A DNA stretch of 64,000 bases from Jeotgalibacillus soli. Lineage in GTDB: Bacteria > Bacillota > Bacilli > Bacillales > Jeotgalibacillaceae. Every line of letters starts with the position of its first letter. The first letter of the stretch is position 1. Position numbers and translations under genes: made by a program. Of this stretch, positions 8,303-16,914 are shown one piece after another. The notes beneath the pieces were generated by a model. The model made no database searches. It was given only the letters and a program-made list of their open reading frames with translations, and was not told where the DNA came from. The stretch lies in contig NZ_JXRP01000009.1 in NCBI RefSeq assembly GCF_000829435.1, forward strand, positions 496,001-560,000, given 5' to 3'.

Positions 8303-8350
8303 TGTGCTTTTGTTCGCTAAAGGGGTCAGACCCCTTCAGCGAACAAAAGC
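8303..8350. repeat. palindrome, copy P2
   Basis: Second copy of the palindrome at 6134-6184, starting TGTGCTTTTGTTCGCTAAAG with centre GGGGTCAGACCCC. One arm differs by a single base (TTCAGCGAAC against TTTAGCGAAC) and the last bases are lost. It lies directly between the pta terminator and the lipL promoter area (TATAAT-like at about 8360). Confidence 0.85.
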
Positions 8351-8401
8351 GTTCTATGGTATAATTTCGTCAATATGAATGGCAGAGGAGATACGGTTGA
8401 A

Positions 8402-9247
8402 ATGGAGCAAGAGAAAGCGTTGGGGCTGCTGAGACAGCCAATCTGGCGGATTATTGACCAGTCCAGCTTTGGTCCGATGTTTGAGGGCCTAAAGTCGTTT
8501 GCAATGGATGATACGTTATGCACATCGGTTGGTTCAGGAGATGCTCCTGCCACGGCTCGTGCATGGGTGCATCATGATACCGTGGTGCTTGGTATACAAG
8601 ATACACGCACACCTTTTTTACATGATGGAATAGCTGTTCTTGAAAAAGCGGGCTTTCGCTCTATTGTAAGAAATTCTGGCGGGCTTGCCGTTGTGCTGGA
8701 TAACGGTGTACTTAATTTATCATTAATTTTCGCTGAAAATGAAAAAGGGATTGATATTAACCGCGGCTATGAGGCGATGGTCGAACTGATCCGCACCATG
8801 TTTTCGGATTTTGATGCGAAAATTGAAGCGTATGAAGTAGCCGGCTCTTATTGTCCGGGAAGCTATGATCTTAGCATTGGCGGACAGAAATTTGCCGGCA
8901 TTTCACAGCGCCGAATCAGGGGCGGGGTAGCCGTACAGATTTATTTATGTTTGTCTGGAAGCGGGGCGAAAAGAGCGGAATTGATTCAGCATTTTTATGA
9001 GCAGGCGGTAAAGGGAGAAAAAACTAAATTTGCTTATCCTGAAATTCAGCCAACCGTGATGGCTTCATTATCGGAGCTTCTTGGCGTGAAGCTGACTGTT
9101 CAGGATGGCATGCTGCGCTTTATGCAATCCCTTAAATCAATTAGTGGTAGCATTCAAGCCGGTCAGTTAAATGCGGAGGAACAACTGCTCTATGATGCCT
9201 ATTTAACTCGTGTAATGGACCGCAACACAAAAGCATTAATAGAATAA
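8402..9247 (+). CDS. lipL: octanoyl-[GcvH]:protein N-octanoyltransferase
   Basis: Moves the octanoyl group from GcvH to the E2 subunits of 2-oxoacid dehydrogenases in Bacillus lipoate assembly. 281 residues. Conserved [10 protein letters not shown]-type N-terminus ([13 protein letters not shown]), [26 protein letters not shown], and the nucleophile cysteine in [14 protein letters not shown] followed by [11 protein letters not shown] use the ATG at 8402, which matches the family N-terminus. An in-frame ATG nine codons upstream is possible, and the AGAGGAG element lies between the two. The gene position next to pta matches ywfL of B. subtilis. Confidence 0.93.
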   Translation: MEQEKALGLLRQPIWRIIDQSSFGPMFEGLKSFAMDDTLCTSVGSGDAPATARAWVHHDTVVLGIQDTRTPFLHDGIAVLEKAGFRSIVRNSGGLAVVLDNGVLNLSLIFAENEKGIDINRGYEAMVELIRTMFSDFDAKIEAYEVAGSYCPGSYDLSIGGQKFAGISQRRIRGGVAVQIYLCLSGSGAKRAELIQHFYEQAVKGEKTKFAYPEIQPTVMASLSELLGVKLTVQDGMLRFMQSLKSISGSIQAGQLNAEEQLLYDAYLTRVMDRNTKALIE

Positions 9248-9292
9248 AAGGTCTGCCCAGACAGTATGAAACCTGTGCGGGCAGACCTTTTT
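9247..9292. terminator. bidirectional terminator between lipL and rsfA
   Basis: Arms AAAGGTCTGCC/GGCAGACCTTT with T-run on the plus strand and A-run before it. It overlaps the ends of both convergent genes. Confidence 0.85.
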
Positions 9293-10049
9293 AGTTTTCT
9301 ACTATTTTTTCGAGATTGCCGTTTCGATCCATTTTAAACGTATTGGATGGTATATCCTCATCGTCAAAGAGAATTAACTTTCTTGCACGGTTCATGATTT
9401 TCATCAGCGTTTCATAATCCTCTTGCATGGTGCCTTCTTGTTCTTCAAGTCTAGTCACTTTTTCTTCTAACATAGCGCACTGCTCTCTTAATACGCGATT
9501 CTCACCCAAAACACGTTCAAGCTCCCATTTTGCCCGCTCATCCTGACCACGGGCTTGCCCTAGCTGCTGCAGATAAGCAATCACTACCTCAAGCGACAAA
9601 GAAGAAAGTGGTGCTTGGCGTAATGAAACCGGTGCCTGGCGGATAGATTCCACGATTGGCGCCGTTTCCTGTGCTATTTCAGCCTGGTAGCTTACTTTTG
9701 CTGCTTCAGAAGAAATGGGTTCCTCTGAAAAAGGCAGGTCTGCAGTGGTTAAATCATCAATTGTAGGCATTGGCGGCTGGTAAAGTATTTTCTTCTTTCC
9801 GCCTTGTTCTTTTCCAAGCAGACGATAACGCTGCTTGCGTTGCTTTTTTGCTAGATCAAGTGCTTTTTCATATTGCTGGCGGACAACTGCATTCCAGCGA
9901 AATCCGCAAGCAGCTGAAGTGCGGTTTAGTTTATCTCCGACTTCCTCAAATGCGTTAAGCTGTGTGCTGCCTTCTCTAACGTGACGAAGCACCGTATCAG
10001 CAAGCATCAAGTCATCTTCTTCCATCCAAGCATCTTGTCGTTGTTTCAT
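9291..10049 (-). CDS. rsfA: prespore-specific transcriptional regulator RsfA
   Basis: 252 residues. Residues 1-70 form a Myb/SANT-like domain with RQDAWMEEDDLMLADTVLRH and AACGFRWNAVVRQQYEKAL. A variable linker (about 85-160) and a coiled coil (about 160-225, LGENRVLREQCAMLEEKV) follow. In B. subtilis RsfA (YwfN) tunes SigF-dependent genes such as spoIIR in the forespore. ATG at 10049 has GGAG at the right spacing; an in-frame GTG three codons earlier is too close to it. Convergent with lipL. Confidence 0.92.
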   Translation of the reverse strand: MKQRQDAWMEEDDLMLADTVLRHVREGSTQLNAFEEVGDKLNRTSAACGFRWNAVVRQQYEKALDLAKKQRKQRYRLLGKEQGGKKKILYQPPMPTIDDLTTADLPFSEEPISSEAAKVSYQAEIAQETAPIVESIRQAPVSLRQAPLSSLSLEVVIAYLQQLGQARGQDERAKWELERVLGENRVLREQCAMLEEKVTRLEEQEGTMQEDYETLMKIMNRARKLILFDDEDIPSNTFKMDRNGNLEKIVEN

Positions 10050-10256
10050 TCTATTCACTCCTGTTCCATTAATCTTTCATTTGGACGAGTATCCATACCT
10101 TCAGTTTCACCTGGAAAAAAAGATTTCATACATCACACAGGTTCTTAAAAGTAAAACAACGGAACAATTGGGTTATAGACCTTGAAAAGAAGTCTTCAAA
10201 TCGGTACAATGACTGATAGTGAATAAAAGAGACTCACAAAGAAAGGTTGTCGACAG

Positions 10257-10481
10257 ATGGCAAACGAATTCCGAGTTTGCGATGATTGTCAAGCCGTCAA
10301 TATAAAGACATTGATTCCAAAGCTGAAGGAAATCGATCCTGACGCTTCATTTGATATTGGTTGCCAATCATATTGCGGTCCAGGCCGTAAAAAGACGTTT
10401 ACCTTTGTCAATAATCGCCCTGTCGCGGCATTGACAGAAGAAGAGCTTATGGATAAAGTTCACGCTAAATTAAAGAAATAA
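10257..10481 (+). CDS. DUF1450 (YuzB-like) small protein
   Basis: 74 residues. N-terminal VCDDCQAVN and central [14 protein letters not shown] supply four cysteines in the C-x2-C and C-x3-C arrangement of the DUF1450 family, which looks like a thioredoxin-like ferredoxin with or without a cluster. Function unknown. An AAAGG site lies upstream of the ATG; the gene stands alone and ends in a long hairpin terminator. Confidence 0.75.
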   Translation: MANEFRVCDDCQAVNIKTLIPKLKEIDPDASFDIGCQSYCGPGRKKTFTFVNNRPVAALTEEELMDKVHAKLKK

Positions 10482-10540
10482 AGCTCGAAGACGTGGTTGA
10501 TTTACTAGAAAACGTTTTGCGAGAAAATAAGCTTAAGGTC

Positions 10541-10620
10541 TAGCACCTTACGCATTCATAACCATCCATAAAGAATGGATCGGTAGCTATCATGATGCGT
10601 AAGGTTTGCTAGCCTTTTTT
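10541..10620 (+). terminator. long compound hairpin terminator
   Basis: Outer arms ACCTTACGCAT/ATGCGTAAGGT with extension TAGC/GCTA, an inner hairpin CATCCAT...ATGGATCGG, and six Ts at the end. It follows the DUF1450 gene by 60 bases. Confidence 0.8.
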
Positions 10621-11182
10621 ATCATGATCTAGTGCATATGCCAAGCGGGAAACATGAGATTCAGCTTAAAATTAAGAAGTAAAATTGCATCCTGAAGCAG
10701 AATGTCATCTTTTGAATCAGATAATGAGAGGAAACCTCATCCAAGTAAGGGTAAATTATTTCAGTTGGAAAGACGAATGAATGACTGTCTATTTGTTTTA
10801 AAGACGATAGAAATCAAAAATTATGGGCCTTCATTACATAGTTATGAGCCAAAGCTCGACTGCGATTTATACTAGAAATGTGTTTCGCTTTTTAAAATGT
10901 CTCTGTTAAACTAGCTTGTTGATTTCCGCTTCAGGCGCTCGCTTTCCGTGGGCGGTCCGAAGCTCCTCGGCGCTATACGCCTTTGGGGTCTCCCTTTGAC
11001 TTGCTTTTTCCACAGGAGCCTCACTTATCCGCGCCGATAGCATTTAAAATAAAAAATATCCTGTCTCAATTCTTGAGATAGCAAGGGTTATTGTAGAAAT
11101 TTGTCATTTCGTGCCATGTCAAGTGGTGTTTCAATAAAAAAATGTCGTTATAATAAAAATATATCTTTCGGGAAGAGGGAAG
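10621..11182. other. intergenic stretch, mostly without recognised content
   Basis: 560 bases between the DUF1450 terminator and ywfO. It holds repeat copy R2 (10919-11040). In 10621-10918 I see no ribosome binding site followed by a plausible reading frame, no RNA fold and no repeat. A TATAATAAA-type sequence near 11147 is a likely -10 of ywfO. Confidence 0.5.
10919..11040 (-). repeat. MITE-like dispersed repeat, copy R2
   Basis: Begins TTGATTTCCGCTTCAGGCG and contains the shared blocks CTCGCTTTCCG, CTCCTCGGCGCTATA and GGGGTCTCCCTTTGAC. The outer arm CTCTGTTAAAC is present on the left side; the right end has decayed (GATAG instead of ATCAA). Reverse orientation relative to R3. Confidence 0.8.
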
Positions 11183-12487
11183 ATGATGACGTATTCCACA
11201 GAGAAACTATATGAAGAAAAAGTATTCAAGGATCCGGTTCATCGATATATTCATGTACGCGATCGAGTAATCTGGGACCTGATTGGAACGCGAGAATTTC
11301 AGCGATTGAGAAGAATTCGGCAGCTGGGAACTACGTATCTTACTTTTCATGGTGCAGAGCACAGCCGGCTTAATCACTCTCTTGGTGTCTATGAGATTAT
11401 TCGCCGTATTGTGGATGACGTGTTTGCAGGACGGCCTGAATGGGATCAAAATGAGCGCTTGCTGTCACTTTGTGCAGCACTTTTACATGATTTAGGACAT
11501 GGCCCTTTCTCTCATTCATTTGAAAAGGTGTTTGATTTGGACCACGAAGCCTTTACACAAGCCATCATTTTAGGAGAAACAGAGGTAAACAAGGTGCTTA
11601 CCCGTGTGTCGGATGATTTCCCTCAAAAAGTGGCCGATGTGATTGCGAAAACCTATGAAAATAAGCAGGTTATTAGCTTAATATCAAGTCAAATTGACGC
11701 GGATCGAATGGATTATTTGCAGCGAGATGCCTATTTTACAGGGGTTAGCTACGGTCATTTTGACATGGAGCGAATTTTACGCGTTATGCGTCCGCTTGAT
11801 GATCAGGTTGTCATCAAGCACAGTGGAATGCACGCAGTGGAAGATTATATTATGAGCCGTTATCAAATGTACTGGCAAGTTTATTTCCACCCTGTGACAA
11901 GAAGTGCTGAAGTCATTTTGACCAAAATACTTCACAGGGCTAAGGAATTAAGTGAACAGGCGTATTTTTTTGCTTACGAGCCTTACCATTTCTTGTCCAT
12001 GTTTAAGGGAAATGTAACATTGCAAGACTATCTTAAGCTGGATGAGTCTGTGATCATGTATTATTTCCAAATGTGGGAGGATGAAAAGGATCCGATTTTA
12101 CGGGATCTTTGCCGGCGATTTATGAATCGAAACCTATATAAATATGTAGAATTTGATCCTTCGAAAGAATATAAAAAGCTGCAGGAGCTTGAAAAGCTCT
12201 TTAAAAAAGCAGGGCTTGATCCCGAATACTATTTGGTCGTTGATTCCTCTTCTGATCTTCCGTACGATTTTTATCGTCCTGGAGAGGAAGAAGAGAGAGT
12301 GCCGATTCATTTGCTGCTGCCTAGCGGAGAGCTGCGAGAGCTTTCAAGGCAGTCAGATATTGTTGACGCAATTTCCGGTAAGCGCAGGACAGACCATAAG
12401 CTATATTATCCAAAAGATTTCATCTTAGATAACTCCTCAAAGCGAGCAGTTAAGAAGCAGATAAGAGAAATATTAGGAATCGAATAG
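11183..12487 (+). CDS. ywfO: HD-domain phosphohydrolase YwfO
   Basis: 434 residues. HD motif in LCAALLHDLGHGPFSHSFE (about residues 92-110) and the upstream histidine in FHGAEHSRLNHSLGVYE; SSQIDADRMDYLQRDAYFTG completes the metal site. Relatives are (d)NTP phosphohydrolases, and YwfO-type enzymes have been linked to nucleotide hydrolysis; the exact substrate cannot be read from sequence. ywgA follows, as in B. subtilis, probably co-transcribed with a 50-base gap. Two adjacent ATG codons (11183, 11186) are possible starts. Confidence 0.9.
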   Translation: MMTYSTEKLYEEKVFKDPVHRYIHVRDRVIWDLIGTREFQRLRRIRQLGTTYLTFHGAEHSRLNHSLGVYEIIRRIVDDVFAGRPEWDQNERLLSLCAALLHDLGHGPFSHSFEKVFDLDHEAFTQAIILGETEVNKVLTRVSDDFPQKVADVIAKTYENKQVISLISSQIDADRMDYLQRDAYFTGVSYGHFDMERILRVMRPLDDQVVIKHSGMHAVEDYIMSRYQMYWQVYFHPVTRSAEVILTKILHRAKELSEQAYFFAYEPYHFLSMFKGNVTLQDYLKLDESVIMYYFQMWEDEKDPILRDLCRRFMNRNLYKYVEFDPSKEYKKLQELEKLFKKAGLDPEYYLVVDSSSDLPYDFYRPGEEEERVPIHLLLPSGELRELSRQSDIVDAISGKRRTDHKLYYPKDFILDNSSKRAVKKQIREILGIE

Positions 12488-12539
12488 AATGATTGCTGTA
12501 AAGTTTGACAGCTAGAGATGTAAAAGGAGGTGAATTTCC

Positions 12540-13043
12540 ATGATGAAAGATCATGTAAGGCTCATGCAGGCATTTTTCGCTTCCGGAGAAATAATAGGAC
12601 GAAAAAAACTGCAGAAGATGATCTACATTGCTAAAAAGCTATCATTCCCTTTTCACGAAAAATATCAATTTCATTTTTTTGGCCCATACTCTGAGGAGCT
12701 TACGCTGCGAGTGGAGGAGCTTTGTAATATGGGCTTTCTTACTGAGCAGAAAGAGAAGAAAAGTGGGTATATACAATACCGTTATGGAATGACGGAAGAA
12801 GGACAAGCATTTCTCGACGCTCAGCAAGTGAGTGTAATGCGAAATCTTGAATCCTGTCTCTGCGATTTAAATACTCAATCCTCACGTTTTTTAGAGCTTG
12901 TATCGACGGTGCTCTATTTCGAAGGGCTTGAACGAGAAGCCCTTGTGGATAAGATTCATATTGTGAAAAGCAAACAAAAATATACCGCTGAAGAAATCAA
13001 TGAAGCTTTTAGCTATATCGAGCATTTAAAAACTTTTTCATAG
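12540..13043 (+). CDS. ywgA: YwgA family protein
   Basis: 167 residues. GRKKLQKMIYIAKKL and YQFHFFGPYSEEL are the conserved blocks of YwgA-like proteins, whose fold resembles SocA/GepA-type antitoxin-associated domains (PANACEA-like). Function unknown. AAAGGAGGTG lies just before two adjacent ATGs. It always follows ywfO in Bacillus as far as I know; no toxin partner is visible here. Confidence 0.8.
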   Translation: MMKDHVRLMQAFFASGEIIGRKKLQKMIYIAKKLSFPFHEKYQFHFFGPYSEELTLRVEELCNMGFLTEQKEKKSGYIQYRYGMTEEGQAFLDAQQVSVMRNLESCLCDLNTQSSRFLELVSTVLYFEGLEREALVDKIHIVKSKQKYTAEEINEAFSYIEHLKTFS

Positions 13044-13052
13044 TAAGCGAGC

Positions 13053-13091
13053 GATCACGATGCAGATTTGAGACGCATCGTGATCTTTTTT
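13053..13091 (+). terminator. rho-independent terminator of ywfO-ywgA
   Basis: Perfect arms GATCACGATGC/GCATCGTGATC and a TTTTTT tail. Confidence 0.92.
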
Positions 13092-13152
13092 ATTGATCAA
13101 CTGCTTTTGAAATAAAAATTGATCGATTTTGAATGAATTTGAAAACTTTTGA

Positions 13153-13181
13153 TTGATTTTTGGAAGCGTTATCTTTATACT
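13153..13181 (+). promoter_or_regulatory. fru operon promoter with cre in the spacer
   Basis: TTGATT (13153-13158), 17 bases, TATACT (13176-13181). A cre-like TGGAAGCGTTATCT (13161-13174) fills the spacer, so CcpA bound there would block RNA polymerase. A/T-rich direct repeats of the TTGAT/TTGAA type at 13108-13158 may be the FruR operator. Confidence 0.65.
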
Positions 13182-13213
13182 AAAAGCAAGGAATTGAAAT
13201 GGAGGCAGTTTAT

Positions 13214-13966
13214 ATGCTGACAGATGAACGATACGGTCTCATTCTGGAACGGGTGAAACAGCAGGATATTGTTAAGATTCAAGAGCTTGTGGAGGTCACA
13301 GGTTCCTCAGAATCCACTATTCGAAGGGATTTGACGGAGCTTGAAAAAAAGAAATACATCAAGCGGGTGCACGGGGGAGCGAAGCTTCTTAAAGGAAAAC
13401 TTCAAGAACTGAGCGTCTCTGAAAAAACATCCAAAAGCCTTCAAGAAAAGCAGAGAATTGCGCAATATGCTTCATCACAAGTAGAAGAAGGCGACTGCAT
13501 TTTTATCGATGCAGGAACAACAACACAGCATATGATCCCATTCCTGCCGGAAAAGGAAATTGTCGTCGTAACCAATGGATTGATGCATGTGAAGGCATTG
13601 CTTGAAAGAGGTTTTAAAACCTACTTAATCGGTGGTTTTGTTAAGCCGAAAACAAATGCCATGATAGGACGCGGAGCTCTGGAGTCAATGAGAGATTACC
13701 GATTTGATAAAGCATTTATGGGGACCAATGGTGTTCATTCAGAGTTTGGCTATACAACACCAGACCCGGAGGAAGCACAGGTGAAAGAGCTTGCGATTTC
13801 ACTATCCAGAGAGACGTTTGTACTGGCGGACGATAGCAAGGTAGGAGAGATTGCATTTGCTAAGTTTGGTGACATTAAGGAAGCGGCTCTCATTACAAAT
13901 GAATTAGAAGCGGAAACAGCATCCCGCTATACAAAACAAACAAGAGTAAAGGTGGTAACAATATGA
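13214..13966 (+). CDS. fruR: DeoR-family repressor of the fructose operon
   Basis: 250 residues. N-terminal DeoR helix-turn-helix (residues about 3-58) with ESTIRRDLTELEKKKYIKRVHGGAKL. C-terminal sugar-phosphate-sensing DeoR domain with DAGTTTQHM and GTNGVHSEFGYTTPDPEEAQVK. It probably responds to fructose 1-phosphate. ATG at 13214 is set by TGGAGG 8 bases upstream; an in-frame ATG at 13199 overlaps that site. Its stop overlaps the fruK start (ATGA). Confidence 0.92.
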   Translation: MLTDERYGLILERVKQQDIVKIQELVEVTGSSESTIRRDLTELEKKKYIKRVHGGAKLLKGKLQELSVSEKTSKSLQEKQRIAQYASSQVEEGDCIFIDAGTTTQHMIPFLPEKEIVVVTNGLMHVKALLERGFKTYLIGGFVKPKTNAMIGRGALESMRDYRFDKAFMGTNGVHSEFGYTTPDPEEAQVKELAISLSRETFVLADDSKVGEIAFAKFGDIKEAALITNELEAETASRYTKQTRVKVVTI

Positions 13967-14877
13967 TCGTCACCGTGACCTTAAACCCATCTGTTGACTA
14001 TGTTGTCCGTTTGGATTCATTGCACGTTGGGTCACTAAACCGTACGAATGACGCATCCTATTTTGCAGGAGGCAAAGGGATAAACGTTTCACAGGTATTG
14101 CATGAGCTTCAGGTGGATAGTGCTGCAACTGGTTTTATTGGCGGGTTCAGTGGAGGATTTATTAAACAGTCACTTGCTGTAAAAGGGATTAAAGCGAATT
14201 TTGTTGAAGTGGATGAACCGACAAGGGTCAATATTAAGCTGAAAACGGGAGAAGAAACAGAAATAAATGCAGCTGGTCCAACCATTTCAACAGCCCACTT
14301 AACCTCACTGCTTAAGCAATTGGAGCAATATGGCGAAGGTGATGTGCTGGTGCTTGCTGGCAGTATTCCTTCATCCGTGCCTTCAACCTTATATGGAACA
14401 TTAGCAGAAAATGCTGCAGCGAGGGGCATGAAGGTTGTCATTGATGCGGAAAAATCATTATTAGAGCCAGCACTTTCAAACCCTCTCTACTTGATTAAAC
14501 CAAATCATCATGAGCTTGGTGAATATTTTGGCGTTGAGATCGACACGGTAGAAGAGGCAATTATCTACGGCAAGAAACTGCTAAACTACGATATTCAGCA
14601 TATTATGGTGTCCATGGCAGAAAAGGGGGCCGTTTTACTGACAAAAGAAGAAACGCTCCAGGCTCAGGTTCCAAAAGGTACGGTAAGAAATAGTGTTGGC
14701 GCGGGGGATTCATCTGTTGCTGGTTTTCTTGCAGGCCGAACGAAAGGATATTCTTTGGAAGAATCCTTTCGACTTAGTGTCGCAACTGGATCTGCTACTG
14801 CTTTTTCAGAAGGGTTGGCGACAAGTGAAGAGGTTGAACTGCTAAAGCCGCATGTACGTATACAAAAACTAGTTTAA
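13963..14877 (+). CDS. fruK: 1-phosphofructokinase
   Basis: Phosphorylates fructose 1-phosphate to fructose 1,6-bisphosphate; cytosolic PfkB-family kinase, 304 residues. N-terminal TLNPSVDYVV and AGGKGINVSQVL (PfkB signature 1), then C-terminal VGAGDSSVAGFLAG with the catalytic aspartate. It is translationally coupled to fruR and 13 bases from fruA. Confidence 0.96.
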   Translation: MIVTVTLNPSVDYVVRLDSLHVGSLNRTNDASYFAGGKGINVSQVLHELQVDSAATGFIGGFSGGFIKQSLAVKGIKANFVEVDEPTRVNIKLKTGEETEINAAGPTISTAHLTSLLKQLEQYGEGDVLVLAGSIPSSVPSTLYGTLAENAAARGMKVVIDAEKSLLEPALSNPLYLIKPNHHELGEYFGVEIDTVEEAIIYGKKLLNYDIQHIMVSMAEKGAVLLTKEETLQAQVPKGTVRNSVGAGDSSVAGFLAGRTKGYSLEESFRLSVATGSATAFSEGLATSEEVELLKPHVRIQKLV

Positions 14878-14890
14878 AGGAGGGTTTTTT

Positions 14891-16783
14891 ATGAAAATTA
14901 CTGATTTACTAACTAAAGCGACAATGAATCTTGAACTCCAATCAACGGATAAGGCAGGAACGATTGAAGAGATGGTCGCAATACTGGATCAAGCAGGGAA
15001 GCTGAATAATCGCTCTGAATTTCGAAAAGCCATCCAGGCACGGGAAGACCAAACAACAACCGGTATTGGAGAAGGGATTGCCATTCCTCACGCCAAAACG
15101 GAAGCGGTAAAAGAACCGGCTATTGCATTTGGTCGTTCAAAGGCCGGCATTGACTATGAATCACTTGACGGTCAGCCGGCTCACCTTGTCTTTATGATTG
15201 CAGCTACAGCTGGAGCAAACGACACGCATTTGCAGGCACTAAGCCGTTTATCCGTTTTACTCTTAAAAGATGAAGTAAGAAAAGGCTTGCTTGAGGCCTC
15301 TTCAACTGAAGAAGTGATCGCCATCATTTCTCACCATGAAGAAGAAAAAGAGCGTGAGGATGCACGTGAAGAGCAGGCAGCACAGGCTGAAGCTGCTCCT
15401 AAAGGGAAAATTTTGGCGGTTACGGCTTGTCCGACAGGGATTGCCCATACGTATATGGCAGCAGATGCGTTGAAAAATAAAGCAAAAGAAATGAATGTTG
15501 ATATAAAGGTAGAAACAAATGGTTCTGATGGAGCAAAAAACATTTTGACAGCTGGTGAAATTGAGAACGCTGTCGCGATCATTGTGGCTGCAGATACAAA
15601 GGTAGATATGGAGCGCTTTAAAGGAAAGCATTTAATCGAAGTGGGTGTTACCGACGGCATTCGCAGACCGCAGCAGCTCATTGAACGAGCGCAGCGTCAG
15701 GATGCTCCTGTGTACAAAGGATCAGGCGCATCAAGGGATGCAAGTGACAACGCTGATTCAGCAAAGGGCCGCTCAGGCGTTTACAAGCACCTAATGAGCG
15801 GTGTGTCCAATATGCTTCCATTTATCGTTGGTGGAGGAATCTTAATTGCTGCATCATTTGCTTTTGAGGATCAGATCGCAGGAACGTTAACACCATTTGG
15901 TGAGATATTAAGAACAATCGGAGGCGCCAACGCATTTTTCCTTATTGTTCCGGTTCTTGCAGCATTCATCGCCATGAGTATTGCTGATCGTCCAGGTTTT
16001 GCGCCAGGTATGGTCGGCGGATTAATGGCCGCAACGGGCGGCGGAGGATTTTTAGGTGGTATAATCGCCGGGTTTGTAGCGGGTTACATTGTTCTTGGAT
16101 TAAAGAAACTCTTTAAAAACCTGCCTGCTATTTTGGATGGGTTAAAGCCTGTGTTAATTTATCCGTTATTGGGGATTTTCCTTACAGGGTTTATTATGTA
16201 CTTTGCAGTAAGTCCTCTCAGCGCGATAAATGAAGGAATTACGAGCTGGCTGGATGGGTTAGGTACAGCAAATTTAGCGATTTTGGGAATTGTCTTAGGT
16301 GGAATGATGGCTGTCGATATGGGTGGACCGGTTAACAAAGCGGCGTATGCATTTGCCCTTGGATTAGCTGCATCAGGACAGTTTGGACCTCAAGCTGCCG
16401 TTATGGCTGGCGGGATGGTTCCGCCTCTTGGACTGGCCTTGGCTACAACATTATTTAAAAGAAAGTTTACAGATCAAGAACGAAAAGCTGGTTTTTCTGC
16501 TTACTTTTTGGGAGCGTTCTTCATTACTGAAGGAGCCATTCCATTTGCAGCAAGTGATCCATTACGAGTGATTCCATCTGTTATTACTGGTTCTGCCATT
16601 GCAGGGGGACTAACGCTATGGTTTGATCTTGCACTTCGGGCTCCTCACGGAGGAATTTTCGTCTTCGCAACACTTGAAGGCGGCGTACTAAGCATTCTTT
16701 TATACACACTTGCCATTGCTGTTGGTACAGTCGTAACCGCGATAATGGTTGGACTATTGAAAAAGCCGGTTGCAAAAGTGTAA
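14891..16783 (+). CDS. fruA: PTS fructose transporter, EIIABC
   Basis: Imports and phosphorylates fructose to fructose 1-phosphate. 630 residues. EIIA domain at 1-145 with phospho-His67 (IAIPHAKT), EIIB at about 173-270 with phospho-Cys180 (TACPTGIAHTYMAAD), and membrane EIIC at about 290-625 with several helices and the PGFAPGMVGG and GAIPFAASDPLRV loops. Start ATG after AAAGGAGGG. Last gene of the operon. B. subtilis carries fruRKA elsewhere on the chromosome, so this location is a rearrangement relative to it. Confidence 0.96.
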   Translation: MKITDLLTKATMNLELQSTDKAGTIEEMVAILDQAGKLNNRSEFRKAIQAREDQTTTGIGEGIAIPHAKTEAVKEPAIAFGRSKAGIDYESLDGQPAHLVFMIAATAGANDTHLQALSRLSVLLLKDEVRKGLLEASSTEEVIAIISHHEEEKEREDAREEQAAQAEAAPKGKILAVTACPTGIAHTYMAADALKNKAKEMNVDIKVETNGSDGAKNILTAGEIENAVAIIVAADTKVDMERFKGKHLIEVGVTDGIRRPQQLIERAQRQDAPVYKGSGASRDASDNADSAKGRSGVYKHLMSGVSNMLPFIVGGGILIAASFAFEDQIAGTLTPFGEILRTIGGANAFFLIVPVLAAFIAMSIADRPGFAPGMVGGLMAATGGGGFLGGIIAGFVAGYIVLGLKKLFKNLPAILDGLKPVLIYPLLGIFLTGFIMYFAVSPLSAINEGITSWLDGLGTANLAILGIVLGGMMAVDMGGPVNKAAYAFALGLAASGQFGPQAAVMAGGMVPPLGLALATTLFKRKFTDQERKAGFSAYFLGAFFITEGAIPFAASDPLRVIPSVITGSAIAGGLTLWFDLALRAPHGGIFVFATLEGGVLSILLYTLAIAVGTVVTAIMVGLLKKPVAKV

Positions 16784-16795
16784 AGAAAAAATAGT

Positions 16796-16840
16796 AAAAA
16801 AAAGCCTCCTTTTCTATTGATGAAAAGGAGGCTTTTTTTG
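16796..16840 (+). terminator. rho-independent terminator of fruRKA
   Basis: AAAAAAGCCTCCTTTTC and its inverted copy, then seven Ts; because of the flanking A-run it may also work in reverse. Confidence 0.92.
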
Positions 16841-16914
16841 CTTTTAATTAAATTTATGGGCAAGCATCAATAAGCATTTCGATTATCAGCCGAATTTTCT
16901 CTTTATTCAAGGGA

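Noticed and set aside
10484-10543. Coding-like tail (LEDVVDLLENVLRENK) after the DUF1450 gene
   Set aside because: Only about 24 open codons, no ATG and no ribosome binding site. It could be a relic, but nothing upstream in that frame supports it.
12540-13043. YwgA as the antitoxin of a toxin-antitoxin pair
   Set aside because: The fold resemblance is suggestive, but its partner is always the HD hydrolase ywfO and no toxin-like small gene is nearby.
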